Assembly: GCA_963457665.1 (NCBI GenBank)
Contig: OY735213.1
Coordinates: forward strand, 48,663,785 to 48,727,784
DNA from: Thysanoteuthis rhombus
Lineage: Eukaryota > Mollusca > Cephalopoda > Oegopsida > Thysanoteuthidae
Length of the DNA: 64,000 nucleotides
Reading direction: 5' to 3'
Numbering within the stretch: position 1 is the first letter of the stretch; every line of letters starts with the position of its first letter. Shown here piece by piece: positions 1-44,794 of the stretch. The notes under the pieces were generated by a model. That model searched no databases. It saw only the letters and a program-made list of their open reading frames with translations, and was not told the DNA's origin. The translations under genes were made by a program, and so were the position numbers.

Positions 1-1069
1 CTTTCTGAATTTGATAGGTCCGCAGTGAATATTCTACTTTCTTAATTAACTATTGTGCCTCAGCACGTTCATGTAAACAACATTAATTAACATTTTTGCC
101 TCTACATGTTAAGCGTCCAATGATGTTGATTAATCAATGTCCCCTTTTTGAATTTCATCCCTGACGTTCATTTTGTTCTCTGCTCTCTGTTGCGACTAAT
201 ACCTGTTTTACAGTGATGCAATCTAGCTGATAAGTGATCTCTATTGTTCTATCCTTAGCCTTCAAGAGATTGAGAAAAATGTCTGTGCTGAAAGTGTTAG
301 TATTCAAATTAAACAAAGTGTTGTTTTTTTTGTTTTTTTTCAGAGAGATATAATCAAGAAATGACTAAAGTCAGATTATATTTGATTAAGTTATTGAAAT
401 TGTAAGAAAACGCATGATTCATTTTTTTGATGTTTCAGCTTATGCACAAGTGTAGTTCTGCTGATCTACTGAAATAGGACCTTGGTTTGTTGAACACAGA
501 ACACATATTTTGATAGAATATCATCTTCAGCATAATGGACCAATTTTACATATTTCTCCTTGAAATACCAATATGATAAACCACTTCATCTTCATAGGCT
601 TTTGATCTTTGTCTTAGTGGATGGACTGTCAAAATTTTTGGTTGTCAAGTTCTCACTCTATTTAGAATTTTGGTTGGAGAGAGAATGATAGGTTGAAAGA
701 GGGATGAGGTTTCTTCATTCAAATTGTCTGACCACCTCTGGTCTCGTTTCTCTTGATGCCGACTTTGCATTGTCATCTTTGGCTGATTGATGACGGCTCC
801 TCTTCTTCGAATCCACATAACCAAAAGCAGAATTCTGTCATAGCTGAATATCCTCTCAGAATCAATTACACGTATACTTAGATTCATGTGACTTGATCAT
901 GCCTCGTTTTCCTTGGATCACATATAAGATTGACATGTACTTAATGTAGTGAAGCCACTTTGTTGAATATACAACACTACTATATATTTTCTATTATCAC
1001 ACGCATTGTTATGTATTGTCATTGATATTTTTGATAATGATTAGATATTCCTTTGTCATCTGCTTGCAG
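1..1069. other. Intron upstream of the first visible ROCK exon
   Basis: The stretch ends in a good acceptor (TGCTTGCAG at 1061-1069). I found no convincing coding exon. A minus-strand open frame at 645-887 has no recognisable domain and no supporting splice signals. The exon that should precede 1070 in the ROCK message lies left of the window or was not detectable. Confidence 0.6.
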
Positions 1070-34154
<33,085 letters not shown>

Positions 34155-34362
34155 TTTTACCGACGCTTCCATGTTTTACGTTAGTTGTCATACGGAGAAG
34201 TGCATCTGACCGGAGGGTAGCTGTCACCATCATCCAACGTTCTTCTTCCCAAAATTTCTTCTGTGTTGGCTTCGAAAATGTCAGCCTCCTCAAAGTGATG
34301 ACAACTGAATTTGATGAACCCCTTGGAAATATGAAATCTTCGGTCACTGGACTCTGTTTGTA

Positions 34363-34693
34363 CCAGGGTTGCCAGACTTGGCCTGAAAGGGGACATAATC
34401 CGAGCTTTATATCGGAGATTTGCCCCACCGAGGCATTAGAATAGCATTAAATTTGGAAATCGAGCGAGGCAAAGGTTCAATACTAGCCCCTGGGGGTAAT
34501 CCCACCTCAAGAGGTTGGTATTGAACCACTGCCTCCAGACTCGAGGCAGGCCCACCTCAAGAAGCTGGTATTGAACCTGTGCTTCTAGACTCACTCGATT
34601 TCCTAATTCAACACTATTCCAATGCCTGTGTTGGGTAAGTCCTGAGATAAAGCTTGGATTATTTCCCCTCCTGACTAAATCTGGCAACCCTGG
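34363..34693. repeat. Foldback MITE family F1, copy 6 (complete)
   Basis: The best-preserved copy: CCAGGGTTGCCAGACTTGG at the left end and TCTGGCAACCCTGG at the right give near-perfect terminal inverted repeats. The arms pair over about 120 bp (CAATGCCTGTGTTGGG against CACCGAGGCATTAG contexts). The centre holds a duplicated turn, with two GGTATTGAACC units. Located about 210 bp past the ROCK stop. Confidence 0.9.
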
Positions 34694-34757
34694 TTTGTAC
34701 ATGATACCTGACTGTTGTCGTAGATTTAAAAGAATTAAGATAAGAAAAAGTTGAAAA

Positions 34758-34774
34758 AATAAAAGCACAATAAA
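34758..34774 (+). promoter_or_regulatory. Candidate ROCK polyadenylation signals
   Basis: Two AATAAA hexamers (34758-34763 and 34769-34774), about 600 bp after the stop and just outside the foldback element. Other AATAAA copies further on make the choice uncertain. Confidence 0.35.
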
Positions 34775-36209
34775 ATACTATTGCATCAATGTGCAAAAAC
34801 CCTGAAAATTCCTTATAAAAAGGGGAAAAAAAATTGCAACAAATACTTATGCCCTTTGACACTTCCATCTTTAGACTCTGTTTCTTGAACGTGAAAGGGA
34901 AGAAGAAAAACATTTTAAATCAGGAACAATTTTTTAAAGAAATAAACCCCCCAAAATGAAAAACACTATTTAAAATATTTCTGCTATTTTCTTATTCAGT
35001 GGAAAACAGGCTTGCATACGCACCGACTTGACCAAACCCATGCAAAATACGCTAATACACAGAGCTAGCTTAATAATTCCAATTGCTAAAGTTTTTAAAA
35101 ATTCTCTCCTTACCATTTTTTTTAGCAGAAAAAGAAAAGAATATTTATTTACTTACTTTTTTTTTTTTAATTGCTTGATGTATTTTCTCTACAAACAAGC
35201 CAATCTTTATAGCTGCATCAAAATTTTTTTTTTAATGTCTGTCTGTCAGTGTATATGATTTCCCCACTGAATATTTTTGAAAACTGCAAGACGCCAACAA
35301 AAGGAGAGATTTGCCTCTGAAACATTGGCCTTTTTGCGACATCTTATTCTGGCCTGATTCCAGTTGAGAGAGACACACATCTCCACCTTTTCCTAATCAG
35401 GCTGATCTCCCGCCTCCTTTAAAGGTGCATTCAATCCACTTCCAATGTTTTTGTTTTTTTTTTTCTTTTTGTATGATACGATGACTAAAAAAAAAAATTA
35501 AAAAAAAAAAATCAATTCTTTTATCCCTATGTGTGAAATACAGAGTGGATGCAAAAGTCCTGATCCATAGGCAATTCATGAATGAAACAAGCTTTAGTAT
35601 AATATGAAATTTGAATAATCATACACCAATGACTAAATTATTTCTGAATCAATGTTCCACTTTGGTTTTTACTATAAGTTTTTGAATCGATGTCCATCTA
35701 AACATTTTTGTACTTGGTTTACTCTAGACCTTTCAAGGTTTTCCGTTCTGAGCAAGAAAAAAAATGTTTGAACGCTGATTAATGTTCCTGTTTGTAAATT
35801 CATGTGGAACTCATTTTCCTATCTTTATGTCAATTTATCTGCCATGCTATAACAATGTGGAAAAAGTTAAAAACAAAAAAACGTTAGATATATTTCTAAT
35901 ATTGAACTACCTATAGGTCCAGACCTTTGTACTATCCTGTGTATCATATATATAGTTATATATGTATATCGAAAAAAGAATAATTGCTCTGACATCATTC
36001 TAAATATGTATATCATATATACACGCAAATACATGAATATGCACTTGAATCTATATGTCTTTTGTATGTGTGTGGAATGAATTGCTCTTGTTATCTCAAG
36101 GTTGGAACCTATCGAAAACCAATGCATAAGACACCAATTTTTGGACGGTAACCGAATCGATGATTTTCATCAAAAATTAAAAACCACTTGTTTTGTCCTT
36201 TAATTGCAA

Positions 36210-36518
36210 GGACAATTTTGGAAAGCTTTAAAAATTCTCATCCAAAGGACAGGATTTTGAAAAGCTATACAAATTCTCACCCAAAAGACAGGATTTTGAA
36301 AAGCTATGAAAATCCTCACCCAAAGTACAGGATTTTAAAAAAAGCTATTGAAATTATTACTCAAAAGACAGGATTTTGAAAAGCTATGAAAATTCTAACC
36401 CCGGGGAGAGAATTTTGAAAAGCTATAAAAATTCTCACCCGAGGGACAGGATTTTGAAGAGCTATAAAAATTCTCACCCAAGGGACAGGATTTTGAAGAG
36501 CCATAAAAATTCTCCCCC
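36210..36518. repeat. 39-bp tandem repeat, about 8 copies
   Basis: Units contain GATTTTGAAAAGCTAT, AAAATTCTCACCCAA and GGACAG. The period of 39 is divisible by 3, so both strands stay open for long stretches (13-residue repeats such as ILKSYKNSHPRDR), but there is no start context or splice support. A short ATGT tract follows at about 36523-36553. Confidence 0.9.
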
Positions 36519-38084
36519 ATTTATGTATGTATGTATGTTTGTATGTATGTATGGTCATATATATACATTTATGTTTATCCGTATGGCCACAATGAAGTGA
36601 AAATACACACACTGTCCACACATACAATATATGGTGTATTTCTTATATGTATATTATGATATATATATTATATATGCCTAACATGTTGGAAGTTTTTGTC
36701 ATCATTTTGTAGGGGTAAAGCTCTTGCATGTGAAATGTTAGCTCTGCTACAAGACCTTTTAACACTTTTTTTTTTGAAACTACATAATAAATATATTGTA
36801 CATTTTTACATCGTATCAACAGTTTTGAATGATTAAAAACAAAACAAATGTGGTAAAAACAAAAATTTGTTTTCAGAATGACTGAGTATCACCTTATGAC
36901 TCACCTCTCTATTCCTATACTTGAAAAAAAAAATTCATTTTCAGGTCCTGTATTTAAGAAGTGTTCAGTTTTTTGGACTATCAAAATCATTCTTGCTGTC
37001 ATTTTACTTGTTCACACGATGTTTCTGCCAGTCCATATCTACAACCTTCCCCAGGTGTGTTGCTAGTTTGTTTAATGATGGCGTCCTTTCTCACGTGCAG
37101 ATTGTACACCTGAAGAAGTGGATTGGCAGAAATCTATGAACAACAATAATAACGAAGAATGATTGTCCAAAAAACTTATGAATGTTAACTCTTCTCAAAA
37201 TTATGAATAACACCCAAGAAGTATATTTCAAAATGCTTTGTTGAATCAACATTTGCTTTTGAGACATGTTCCTCTTACATAGTCTTGAAGTCTTTCTTGC
37301 AGACATGTTTTATTGTGGATTTTAAATTTGAGTTGCTATATTAGCCATTATTTTCCTTAGCATTCCTCTTGTCTTCAATGTCAGATCTCAAAGGACTTTG
37401 TTAGAAACTGTCAACCTAAACTGTCAGTATAAGGTCTCTTTAGTTTCTAAGTTTGGCTGACTGGCTGGCTATGTATGTATCACCTGTCCAGGCTGCACCA
37501 GTGGAGCTAAAGGGCTGGATATGTAAACATTTATTCCTTTTTGTTTTTGTTTTTTGAAAATTCCCCCCTAAATAGGTTTTTAGTGGGGGGGGGATTCAAT
37601 TTTCAGTGTAAGTTTATGCTAAATTGTTCCCTTAGTTTGTGTCCTGCAGAATTCACACTCTTTTTTTAAAAATTCTAATTCAGACCATTTTTTCATGCTC
37701 GCCGCAACAGAAGGCAAGAGAAGTAACTCATCCACCGATCAACCCTCCTCTTTTTTTCTAATTTTTTAGTTGATCTTCCCCAACATAGCATGCTGCTAAA
37801 AAAATGTGGGTCATGTAACGGTTTCTATTGAGTGACTAACCAGACCTGTTATTTCTGCAGTTCTTTTGCTATCAGCCTGTCGAAAATTTTGTTCTTACAC
37901 CTTAGTCTTCCACCTGAAAGAATGTTGATCTGATGAATATCTTTGAAGTGTCCTATTTGAATCAATTATCATGATTGCTTTATGAAATAATTCTTATCAC
38001 ACAAAAAGAAAGGGAATTTAGCCATTAAATGCATAAGATGGTGAATGTAAAAGTTATCCATTGCAAAATAAAAGCCCTTGTCCA
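36519..38084. other. Intergenic or 3' flank, no gene seen
   Basis: AT-rich with TA-rich patches. A small hairpin is formed by GTTTCTGCCAGTCCAT near 37021 and its near-inverse in AGTGGATTGGCAGAAATC near 37117. Open frames here are short and unsupported. Confidence 0.6.
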
Positions 38085-38372
38085 TTACAAGATCATGGGT
38101 ATTAAATCTCTGTTTTTAAATAGAATTCCATCTTTGACGAGTAAAAATTTTGCCGTGCGAAAATTGCTAAATTAGCATTGAAGTACTTTATTTTTGTACC
38201 ATTCTTGAACATTTTAGCAATCTTTGGTGTTTTATAACCATTGTTGGCTTCTTTCGGCTACTTTATTATTTTTTCAGCACTTTTTGACAGTTAAACAAGC
38301 GCAAAAATATCTTTTGAGTTGGCTCATCTTCAGCCTCGGCAATTTTTTCTGCTAACCCCCATACAAGATAAT
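38085..38372. repeat. Interspersed repeat family R2, copy 3
   Basis: GGTATTAAATCTCTG near the left end; GAGTTGGCTCATCTTCAGCC and TCGGCAATTTTTTCTGCTA at the right. About 290 bp, as copy 2. Confidence 0.7.
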
Positions 38373-39907
38373 GACTCGCAAATAGAATTGAGTATGAGTA
38401 AATAATTTGGATTTTTTTTTTTCGAATTAGCCATAGAACTGCAGTGGCGGAAATTTCCGTTGTCCGAACTTAATGGATCAAAAGGTTGGGAAATGTCGAT
38501 AAAACACGAGAGCAAAGGCTTCAGTTCTGGGGAGAACATTTTTTTGTTTGGACTAAAATCACCGTATATAATGCATCTCCTATTTCAATATTTATTTCTA
38601 TTTAAATTGACTTCTCAACTGCTTTTTTGCGAAATGAGAAATTGGTAAATTGTTTCACCTTTCTTTTTCCTTCAACTATTTTTTTCCATTCTAGGAGTTA
38701 TCTCCCTTACTTCATCACATGGTTTTTGTGATTCATGAATGTAGTTTTGGCTCAGTGGTTTTGAAGCTTTGACAACTCAAGGACCTCTTCTATAAAGGGA
38801 AATATTCTGGTGGACCCCTAATTTTTTCGTATTATGTTTTAGACGGTAATAATGAATTACTATGAAAAGTAATTTTGACCTTTAAAAATTATATCTATTC
38901 AAAATGGATTACACTTATTACATGATACAGGTCTATATACAATTATTGTTTTCTTCTTTCCATAGCAGTGCGATAGATGTTGTTTCTCTCCCACTAAATT
39001 CGCAATGCCAGATTCAGAAGGGAACACTGCTGCATTTTTTTAACCCCTACCATGATCTGCGGACATCAGTTTCAAGACCACTGTTTTATCCGATCAAATA
39101 ATTGGTGCATTTTTCTGGTTAAAGAAGTGAATGGCTTTGGGTTTTGCTCAATGATTTGTTCTTGTTTATTATCATCTTCATTCATAAACTCTGAAATTCT
39201 ATCATTACAATGCTCCCTCTTCAACATGTATACAATCTGCATTCCTCTAAGATACAACAACTGTGCCATTGTAGTTATTATATTTTCATATGCATTCTAT
39301 GCACTAAATGTGACAGTTATTGCAGGACGGGTTATAATTTTACTATTTTCAAACTTCTGACAAAAACGTAAATAACTAACCAGATTTCATGTACATGTGA
39401 TTCTTTTTTTTTTTTTTTTTTAAATTTTTAATTTTTAATTTTTATTGAAAAAGAAGAAGAAAATTCCAAATCCTGTTCATTCCAGCTGGGACATGAGATT
39501 CCTATCAGACAACACGAAAAATTTTTGCACTGAAGCCACCTCGAAAAAGTGCCCCAAAAATGATTAAAAAACTGAATTAACCATTTTGTGGCCATTTTAA
39601 CTGGCTAAAAAATTGGTAATATTAGGCTGAAAATTTAGCGTGAAAAGAGCCAAATTGGCAATACTGATACCATGCCATTAATTTGTCTCGTACTTAGGCC
39701 TGTGCTTTGCTTCAATTGAGATCCATCTCTCCCCGTTCCATTAATCCTTTGCCCCGAAGTCTTTGGCCTACCTCACTTTCTTTTCCTAGTTGGGTTGACC
39801 TTAAGATAGCTTCGGGTATACCTTCAGTGGGTTTCCTCGGGACATGTCTAAATCATTGTAATCTGATTTCAAGAGACATATTCCTACTGTCTATCCTCAC
39901 TGGTTGC
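38373..39907. other. Intergenic, repeat debris
   Basis: Contains a CAGTGGTTTTGAAGCTTTG segment near 38752 followed by GGACCCCTA-type sequence (hAT-like end), a T run near 39402 and a TTGGC-type repeat segment at about 39527-39672. No gene recognised. Confidence 0.55.
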
Positions 39908-40150
39908 ACAAGATAAGTGCCCAAAAAACCATTTTTTTAGAAGTTCGTTTTTGTTATTTTTGAGCTTCAGGGTTTGTTTAGGGGTTTTTCTTCAATTTTG
40001 AAGCTTGAACACTTTGCATTTGCATTCATCGAGAGTTCAAGCTTCAAAATGAAAAAAAATTGAACCTTGTAGCTCTAAAAATTAAGAAAATATCAACATT
40101 TTAGAAATGGTTCACTCATCATGCGCACTGACTCATATACAGATCCTGAT
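39908..40150. repeat. Palindromic repeat family R4, copy 2 (both arms)
   Basis: The left arm GATAAGTGCCCAAAAAACCA is the inverse of the GGTTTTTTGGGCACTTATC in copy 1. The right arm carries CTTGTAGCTCTAAAAATTAA and CTCATCATGCGC. The centre is a tight palindrome, TTTTGAAGCTTGAAC against GTTCAAGCTTCAAAA. A MITE-like structure. Confidence 0.7.
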
Positions 40151-42339
40151 TAAAGATCTTTTCTCAGCAGCTATTGTGGAAGACATTGAGGTTTTTTCCT
40201 GTCTTTTCTTGTAGCCCTCCAGTACTCAGAGCCATGCAAAAATACTGCTTTAACATGGTTGTTATGAAGCCTAATGTTATTTTTGAGACCATATGTTCCA
40301 AATGTTATGCAGTCAACTAAAAAAACGGCACCTCTGGCTTTGTTGATGCGATGTTCAGAATTTGATTCAAGTATTTTATAAACTTTCAACTCTTTGAAAC
40401 TGCTTTTGGGGTGGTCTATTGAAAGTCGATGAACGAGCTGCTGCTAATGCCGACATGTGCATTTTGTTTACAAACATTGATACATTCCGACTCTCCTGGA
40501 GTTGTAACCCACTGACCTTATTCTGACCCTGGGGACTTTGATCAGACCCAGCTAAGTCTAAGTATCATATACATATTTATGTTATATAATGTAATTTGCA
40601 TTTGCAGTTTATGTTTCTTAATTCGTAGTGGTGGTATGTTGCGTGTTGATCTTCTTGGTGTCTGTGTGAGAGAGTTGAACATCTGAAGGGGTCAATGTTC
40701 GAAGGGTTGAGAAATACTTTCTCTCAGTTGCTACAGCTTATTGCAAAAATGTCTTTTGTAAAAGTTTACCAACTTTTGTTTTGGATTTTTGACATTACTT
40801 GATCAAATAACATTACGGATCAAAGTTGAAGTTTAGTTTAGTTTGGCACTGTTGATGAAATGGACGTTATTACAAAATTTCTATGACACCTTATGCCATA
40901 TATATATATATACATACACACATATATATACACACACACTCTGATTAGCACAAGAGCTTAAGAAAAATATTATTTATTGCTATCAACCTCAATTTTTATC
41001 TCCTTTCACATGCAACATGTTATGTCAGTAAGAATGTGAATGTTATCAAAAATTAACTTGAAAAACCGTTTCATGTTTAGGTGTAATATTTGAAAATTGA
41101 TTCTTATTTTAAATGCTGGGCTGGACTGGATTGGATTGTCTGCAATGCTGCCGTACAGAATCAATGCGTAAAAAAACACCAAAATGCACTAGGAAAACAC
41201 TCTGCATTTTCATGGCTATATTTGCCGAAAACAGCTGAAGAGCGGCTAAAAATAGTTCTAAATGTTGATTTTTTTTGCACTGCCAAAATAATAAATTTGC
41301 TAGATATAGAGCTAAAAGCACTAAGTTTGCAACACTGGTTATGTTCCTGTAACATAGACTCCATTCAATCTGAATGTGAGTGGGATCATTTTAGGGTGAA
41401 GTAAATTATAAGCAATGGGCAACATTAAAGATTATGACTCCGGCATATCTATCTAAAACCTCTATATTGTACATATATATTTCTTGCCTTTTCGAAGAGA
41501 AAGAAACAAGAGTCATCCATTACCTTTGTTTCACTGAGTCATTGGCTCAACCCAGTATGCTATCTGCTCTTTTACCTTCTTCTTCCCTTCCCTTCCCTTC
41601 CCTGTGTGGAGAACTTAAGAAAGAACATGACATATACACAGTGTTCTCTTTAGCAATCTAACAATAACATGATGGATATTTTGGGTATTCTCAATTGAGT
41701 GGTAGGTATCAAGCTTAAGGGGACGTATCTGTTATTGGGCATAAGTCAAGGTATGACTGTATTCCAGGAACTTTGTTTAGATGATTGTGTCTTGAAGTGA
41801 AATATCTAATCACCCTGTTAACTTGAAAAAAGGGTTTGATATGTGTACTCCAAGTAATTCAACTCCCTCGAAGATGGAAGCTGGTTTATTATGTTTTATG
41901 AGGGCTAAAAGGAAGAAATTCTGAGATTTAATTTGTAAAATTTATCTAAAGCTAATGTTATCTATATGATAAACTGTGTGACTTTTAAAAGGCTTCTCTA
42001 AAGGAAGCTCTGTTCACCCGTCAATTGGTAGGTTTGTCCTCGTATTGTTTCTCGGCTGTTTTAATTAAGATTTACTTGAAACTCGATAGAAAGGTGTCCC
42101 TTGATAAGATGCTTCTCACCTCATCTTCCTCTCAGGGTCACATGATCTGGCGATAATGGTATTTGAACTTTGTTTTAAAATTGATTTTCTCAGCTGTTTC
42201 ATGTCAGATTTGTTTGAAACTTGATTGGTGTTCATTGATTCTTATCTTCTCTTTTGCTTCTTACTTGAAATTCTTTTCCACTCAGGGTCAGGTGATCTGG
42301 CAGTAATGGTGTTTTAACTTCTGATTCTATTTGTTTCTC
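40151..42339. other. Intergenic, no gene seen
   Basis: Contains a TA/CA microsatellite near 40897-40936 and a TTGGC-type repeat segment at about 41115-41345 (open on both strands, no domain). No gene recognised. Confidence 0.55.
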
Positions 42340-42480
42340 TGTTACAATGGACTCTTCCACTTGAAGGTAACAATTTTGCTGATCAAAAAAATCTTGTATC
42401 CACTATTTGAGATGATGGATCCTCCACTCAAACGAGTTCAGTCACTTTTTAATAAGACTTCTAATGAATTTGATAAGACT
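42340..42480. repeat. Interspersed repeat family R3, copy 2
   Basis: AATGGACTCTTCCACTTGAA, GGTAACAATTTTG, GATCCTCCACTCAAACGAG and GTTCAGTCACTTTTT correspond to the copy at 26425-26575. Confidence 0.65.
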
Positions 42481-42829
42481 TAAACATTCATGTTAACTAT
42501 TAACAGCTTTGAAGCAGTGAACTATTGAATCGTAGAGTAAATAAGAGAATGTGAAGGATTTTTCTGCCAAATGCATTACAGCGTCCAGTATATATATATA
42601 TATATATTCTTAGGCAGCAGTTCTTTGTTCATACAATATCTTGTTGAATATGATGGATAAGGAAAATTTTGTTCATTTTTTTTATTGAATTATTCTTGTT
42701 TCCACACAAGAAAATGTATGTTTGGATCCATATAGTGTAATAGTTATCCAAAATTGGTCAGGGAGTTTTGAATGTATTTTGCCATGGGAACACCTCCAAA
42801 CTTAAAATTCATATCAACACACTAATGGA

Positions 42830-42970
42830 TAAGCCAAATATACCGTGGTTGAAATTATTGCAGAATTGTCAAAGACGTTTAGTGGAAAGGACTAGATGAG
42901 ATAACACTTTTGGACAGCTATTAAACTTCCTAGATCAAGAACTGGATGCTCTTCGTCTATTGCATTCAAC
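42830..42970 (+). mobile_element. Possible BEL/Pao gag fragment
   Basis: One frame reads KPNIPWLKLLQNCQRRLVER, then after a stop NTFGQLLNFLDQELDALRLL. The pattern of a Trp/Leu helix followed by a FxxLLxFLxxExxA helix is typical of BEL/Pao gag. Broken by the stop and cut by the TA tract that follows. Family call by eye only. Confidence 0.35.
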
Positions 42971-42972
42971 CA

Positions 42973-42973
<1 letters not shown>

Positions 42974-43031
<58 letters not shown>
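42974..43031. repeat. (TA)n microsatellite
   Basis: Uninterrupted TA tract, immediately after the gag-like fragment. Confidence 0.95.
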
Positions 43032-43035
<4 letters not shown>

Positions 43036-44212
43036 TTTGAACAAAATAGATTAAAGCATAGGAAGTGTACTCCAACTCGTTTGAATTCCATTTTTGGAAA
43101 TAGACTGCAAAATCCAGTACGAAGCTCTTGAAAGGCGCCTAGAAATTGTTTGACTTGTGCTCATTTGAAACACGGGCTTAACGAGAATTTATTATACAGT
43201 CAATGGCGTGCCTGGTGACACTATGATGAGTGCTTATAAAAAATCTTCTTATCAATATATTTGTTAATTTAATTAATTAAAATTGACTTGGACTCGTTAA
43301 CTCTGAAGTGACGTGCAACAATTTGCTTTGTCCTCCACGGACCTTGAATTTGAGGTTTTGTGGAATCTTCAAATCTTTCATATGGGACAATATCAGTACT
43401 TTGTCCTTCTGACGCGACATTTCATAAGTGGAATGGTTAAAGTTGGAAGGCTTTTGGTAAATAAGTAAGTTCGGTAATTTTTCTGCATTGCGGTTTGGAG
43501 GTTTAGTCTGTTGCCGCATTTAGTTCAAGATCAAAGTGTAGTATCTGTTCTAGCGTCAACGAAACATAACATAACGTCCAGTTTTTAATTTGAAACGTTA
43601 TAATGGTTGTATTTTGATTGTGTTCTCCATGGATTTTAATCTGAAGTTATTTGAATTTTTTTTTTCAATTGATGAAAAAAACGAATGTTATTTTATGGTA
43701 TATTTTAATTGAATGTTTTTCTTGAATTATAGAAAACTATTGAAACAATAACACACGAAACACTAATTCAAGTACAAAAATACAAAACAAACTAATTTAT
43801 TTCAATACAAAATCTAATATTTAGTTGCTCAAAAACTAGTCAATAGTAGTAATGGGGAGTTATGAATGAAAATGATTTAGTCAAATCAAATTACTTGACA
43901 TTTTTTTTTCAATTGAGAGGGGTAAAATTCAAAACGGAATTGTTAATTCAAATGGCTTATAGTGACGACGATAGATGAGACTTATTTAACAACTTGTTTT
44001 TATCAATTGAAGAAATATTCAAATTAAATTAAAATTCTCGGAGAAAACAACGGAAATACAACCATATAAACTTGAGTTTAATACTACATTTCGTCGGTGT
44101 GAGAAGAACAGATACATCTCTTTGATCTGCAATTTCATGCTTCCTCACGAGAAAGCATGATGTGACACAAGGTCGGTTCTATGTGGGGGTCCGTACACGG
44201 TAAAGCTAGAAA
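43032..44212. other. Intergenic with an unexplained minus-strand open frame
   Basis: The minus strand is open for 80 codons at 43277-43519, starting at ATG and ending in TAA, Lys/Ser/Asn-rich, with no recognised domain. The rest is AT-rich and featureless. Confidence 0.4.
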
Positions 44213-44480
44213 AAAATTGCTCCAACTGATGTTGCGAAGGTGTCAGGGCAAGCCCTTCCCTTGCCTTTTAGTGCAATAGGAAGGTGCTGCCAAGAGGCTT
44301 ACTGATCCCCGAGACTGGGCAAAGTTATTTTCGAGGCCACAAGACAAATTGCTCCCGTCCCCGTATCTGCGAAGGCGTCAGGGCAAACCTGACTCATCTC
44401 TTTTAGTGCAATTAGAAGATGCTGCCCAGGTGTTTGCTGACCCCCCTGATTTGGGGGGCGATGAGTCATCAGGACGTATC
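44213..44480. repeat. Direct duplication, unit about 134 bp
   Basis: Two diverged units share AAATTGCTCC, GCGAAGG then GTCAGGGCAA, TTTTAGTGCAAT, GAAG then GTGCTGCC or ATGCTGCC, and CTGA followed by CCCC. Second unit starts near 44346. Origin unknown; possibly a dimeric SINE-like element. Confidence 0.6.
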
Positions 44481-44559
44481 CTAGGCCTCGAGCACTTAGT
44501 AATATCGTATACATGTAGAACGAAAAGATCATCAAAATTCTAGATATCCAGGGGAGGGG

Positions 44560-44794
44560 CAGTGTTGCCAATTTGGCGCTTTTCGTGCAAAATTTAGCGT
44601 GTTCTGAGCGCGCAAAAATTCAACATTTAGCACTACTTCAGCTGTATTTTCCAGCGATTTTAGCCAATTTTTAGCGAGATCCTATCCACTCTGGACGAAA
44701 CTAGCCATTTTCAACTAACTGGGTTTTTCTGACTTTTTTAAAAATTTGGTGTCAAGTCAAATAAGCGAGAAAATTTTCCGAGTTGGCAATACTG
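44560..44794. repeat. Short inverted-terminal element, family R5
   Basis: Ends CAGTGTTGCCAA and TTGGCAATACTG are inverse to each other. The inside has TTTAGCG motifs and no coding potential. Similar diverged segments occur near 16990-17160, 39527-39672, 41115-41345, 52785-52890 and 57888-58080. Confidence 0.65.

Larger units (their letters stand above)
34155..36186 (+). other. Probable ROCK 3' UTR and flank
   Basis: Starts right after the stop. Candidate AATAAA signals are at 34758-34763, 34769-34774 and 34941-34946. If these are used, the 3' UTR includes the complete foldback element at 34363-34693. The true 3' end cannot be set from sequence alone. No further coding sequence is recognised. 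Confidence 0.5.

Noticed and set aside
36188-36627. Open frames on both strands encoding 13-residue repeats
   Set aside because: Explained by a 39-bp tandem repeat; no start context, splice sites or composition bias support coding.
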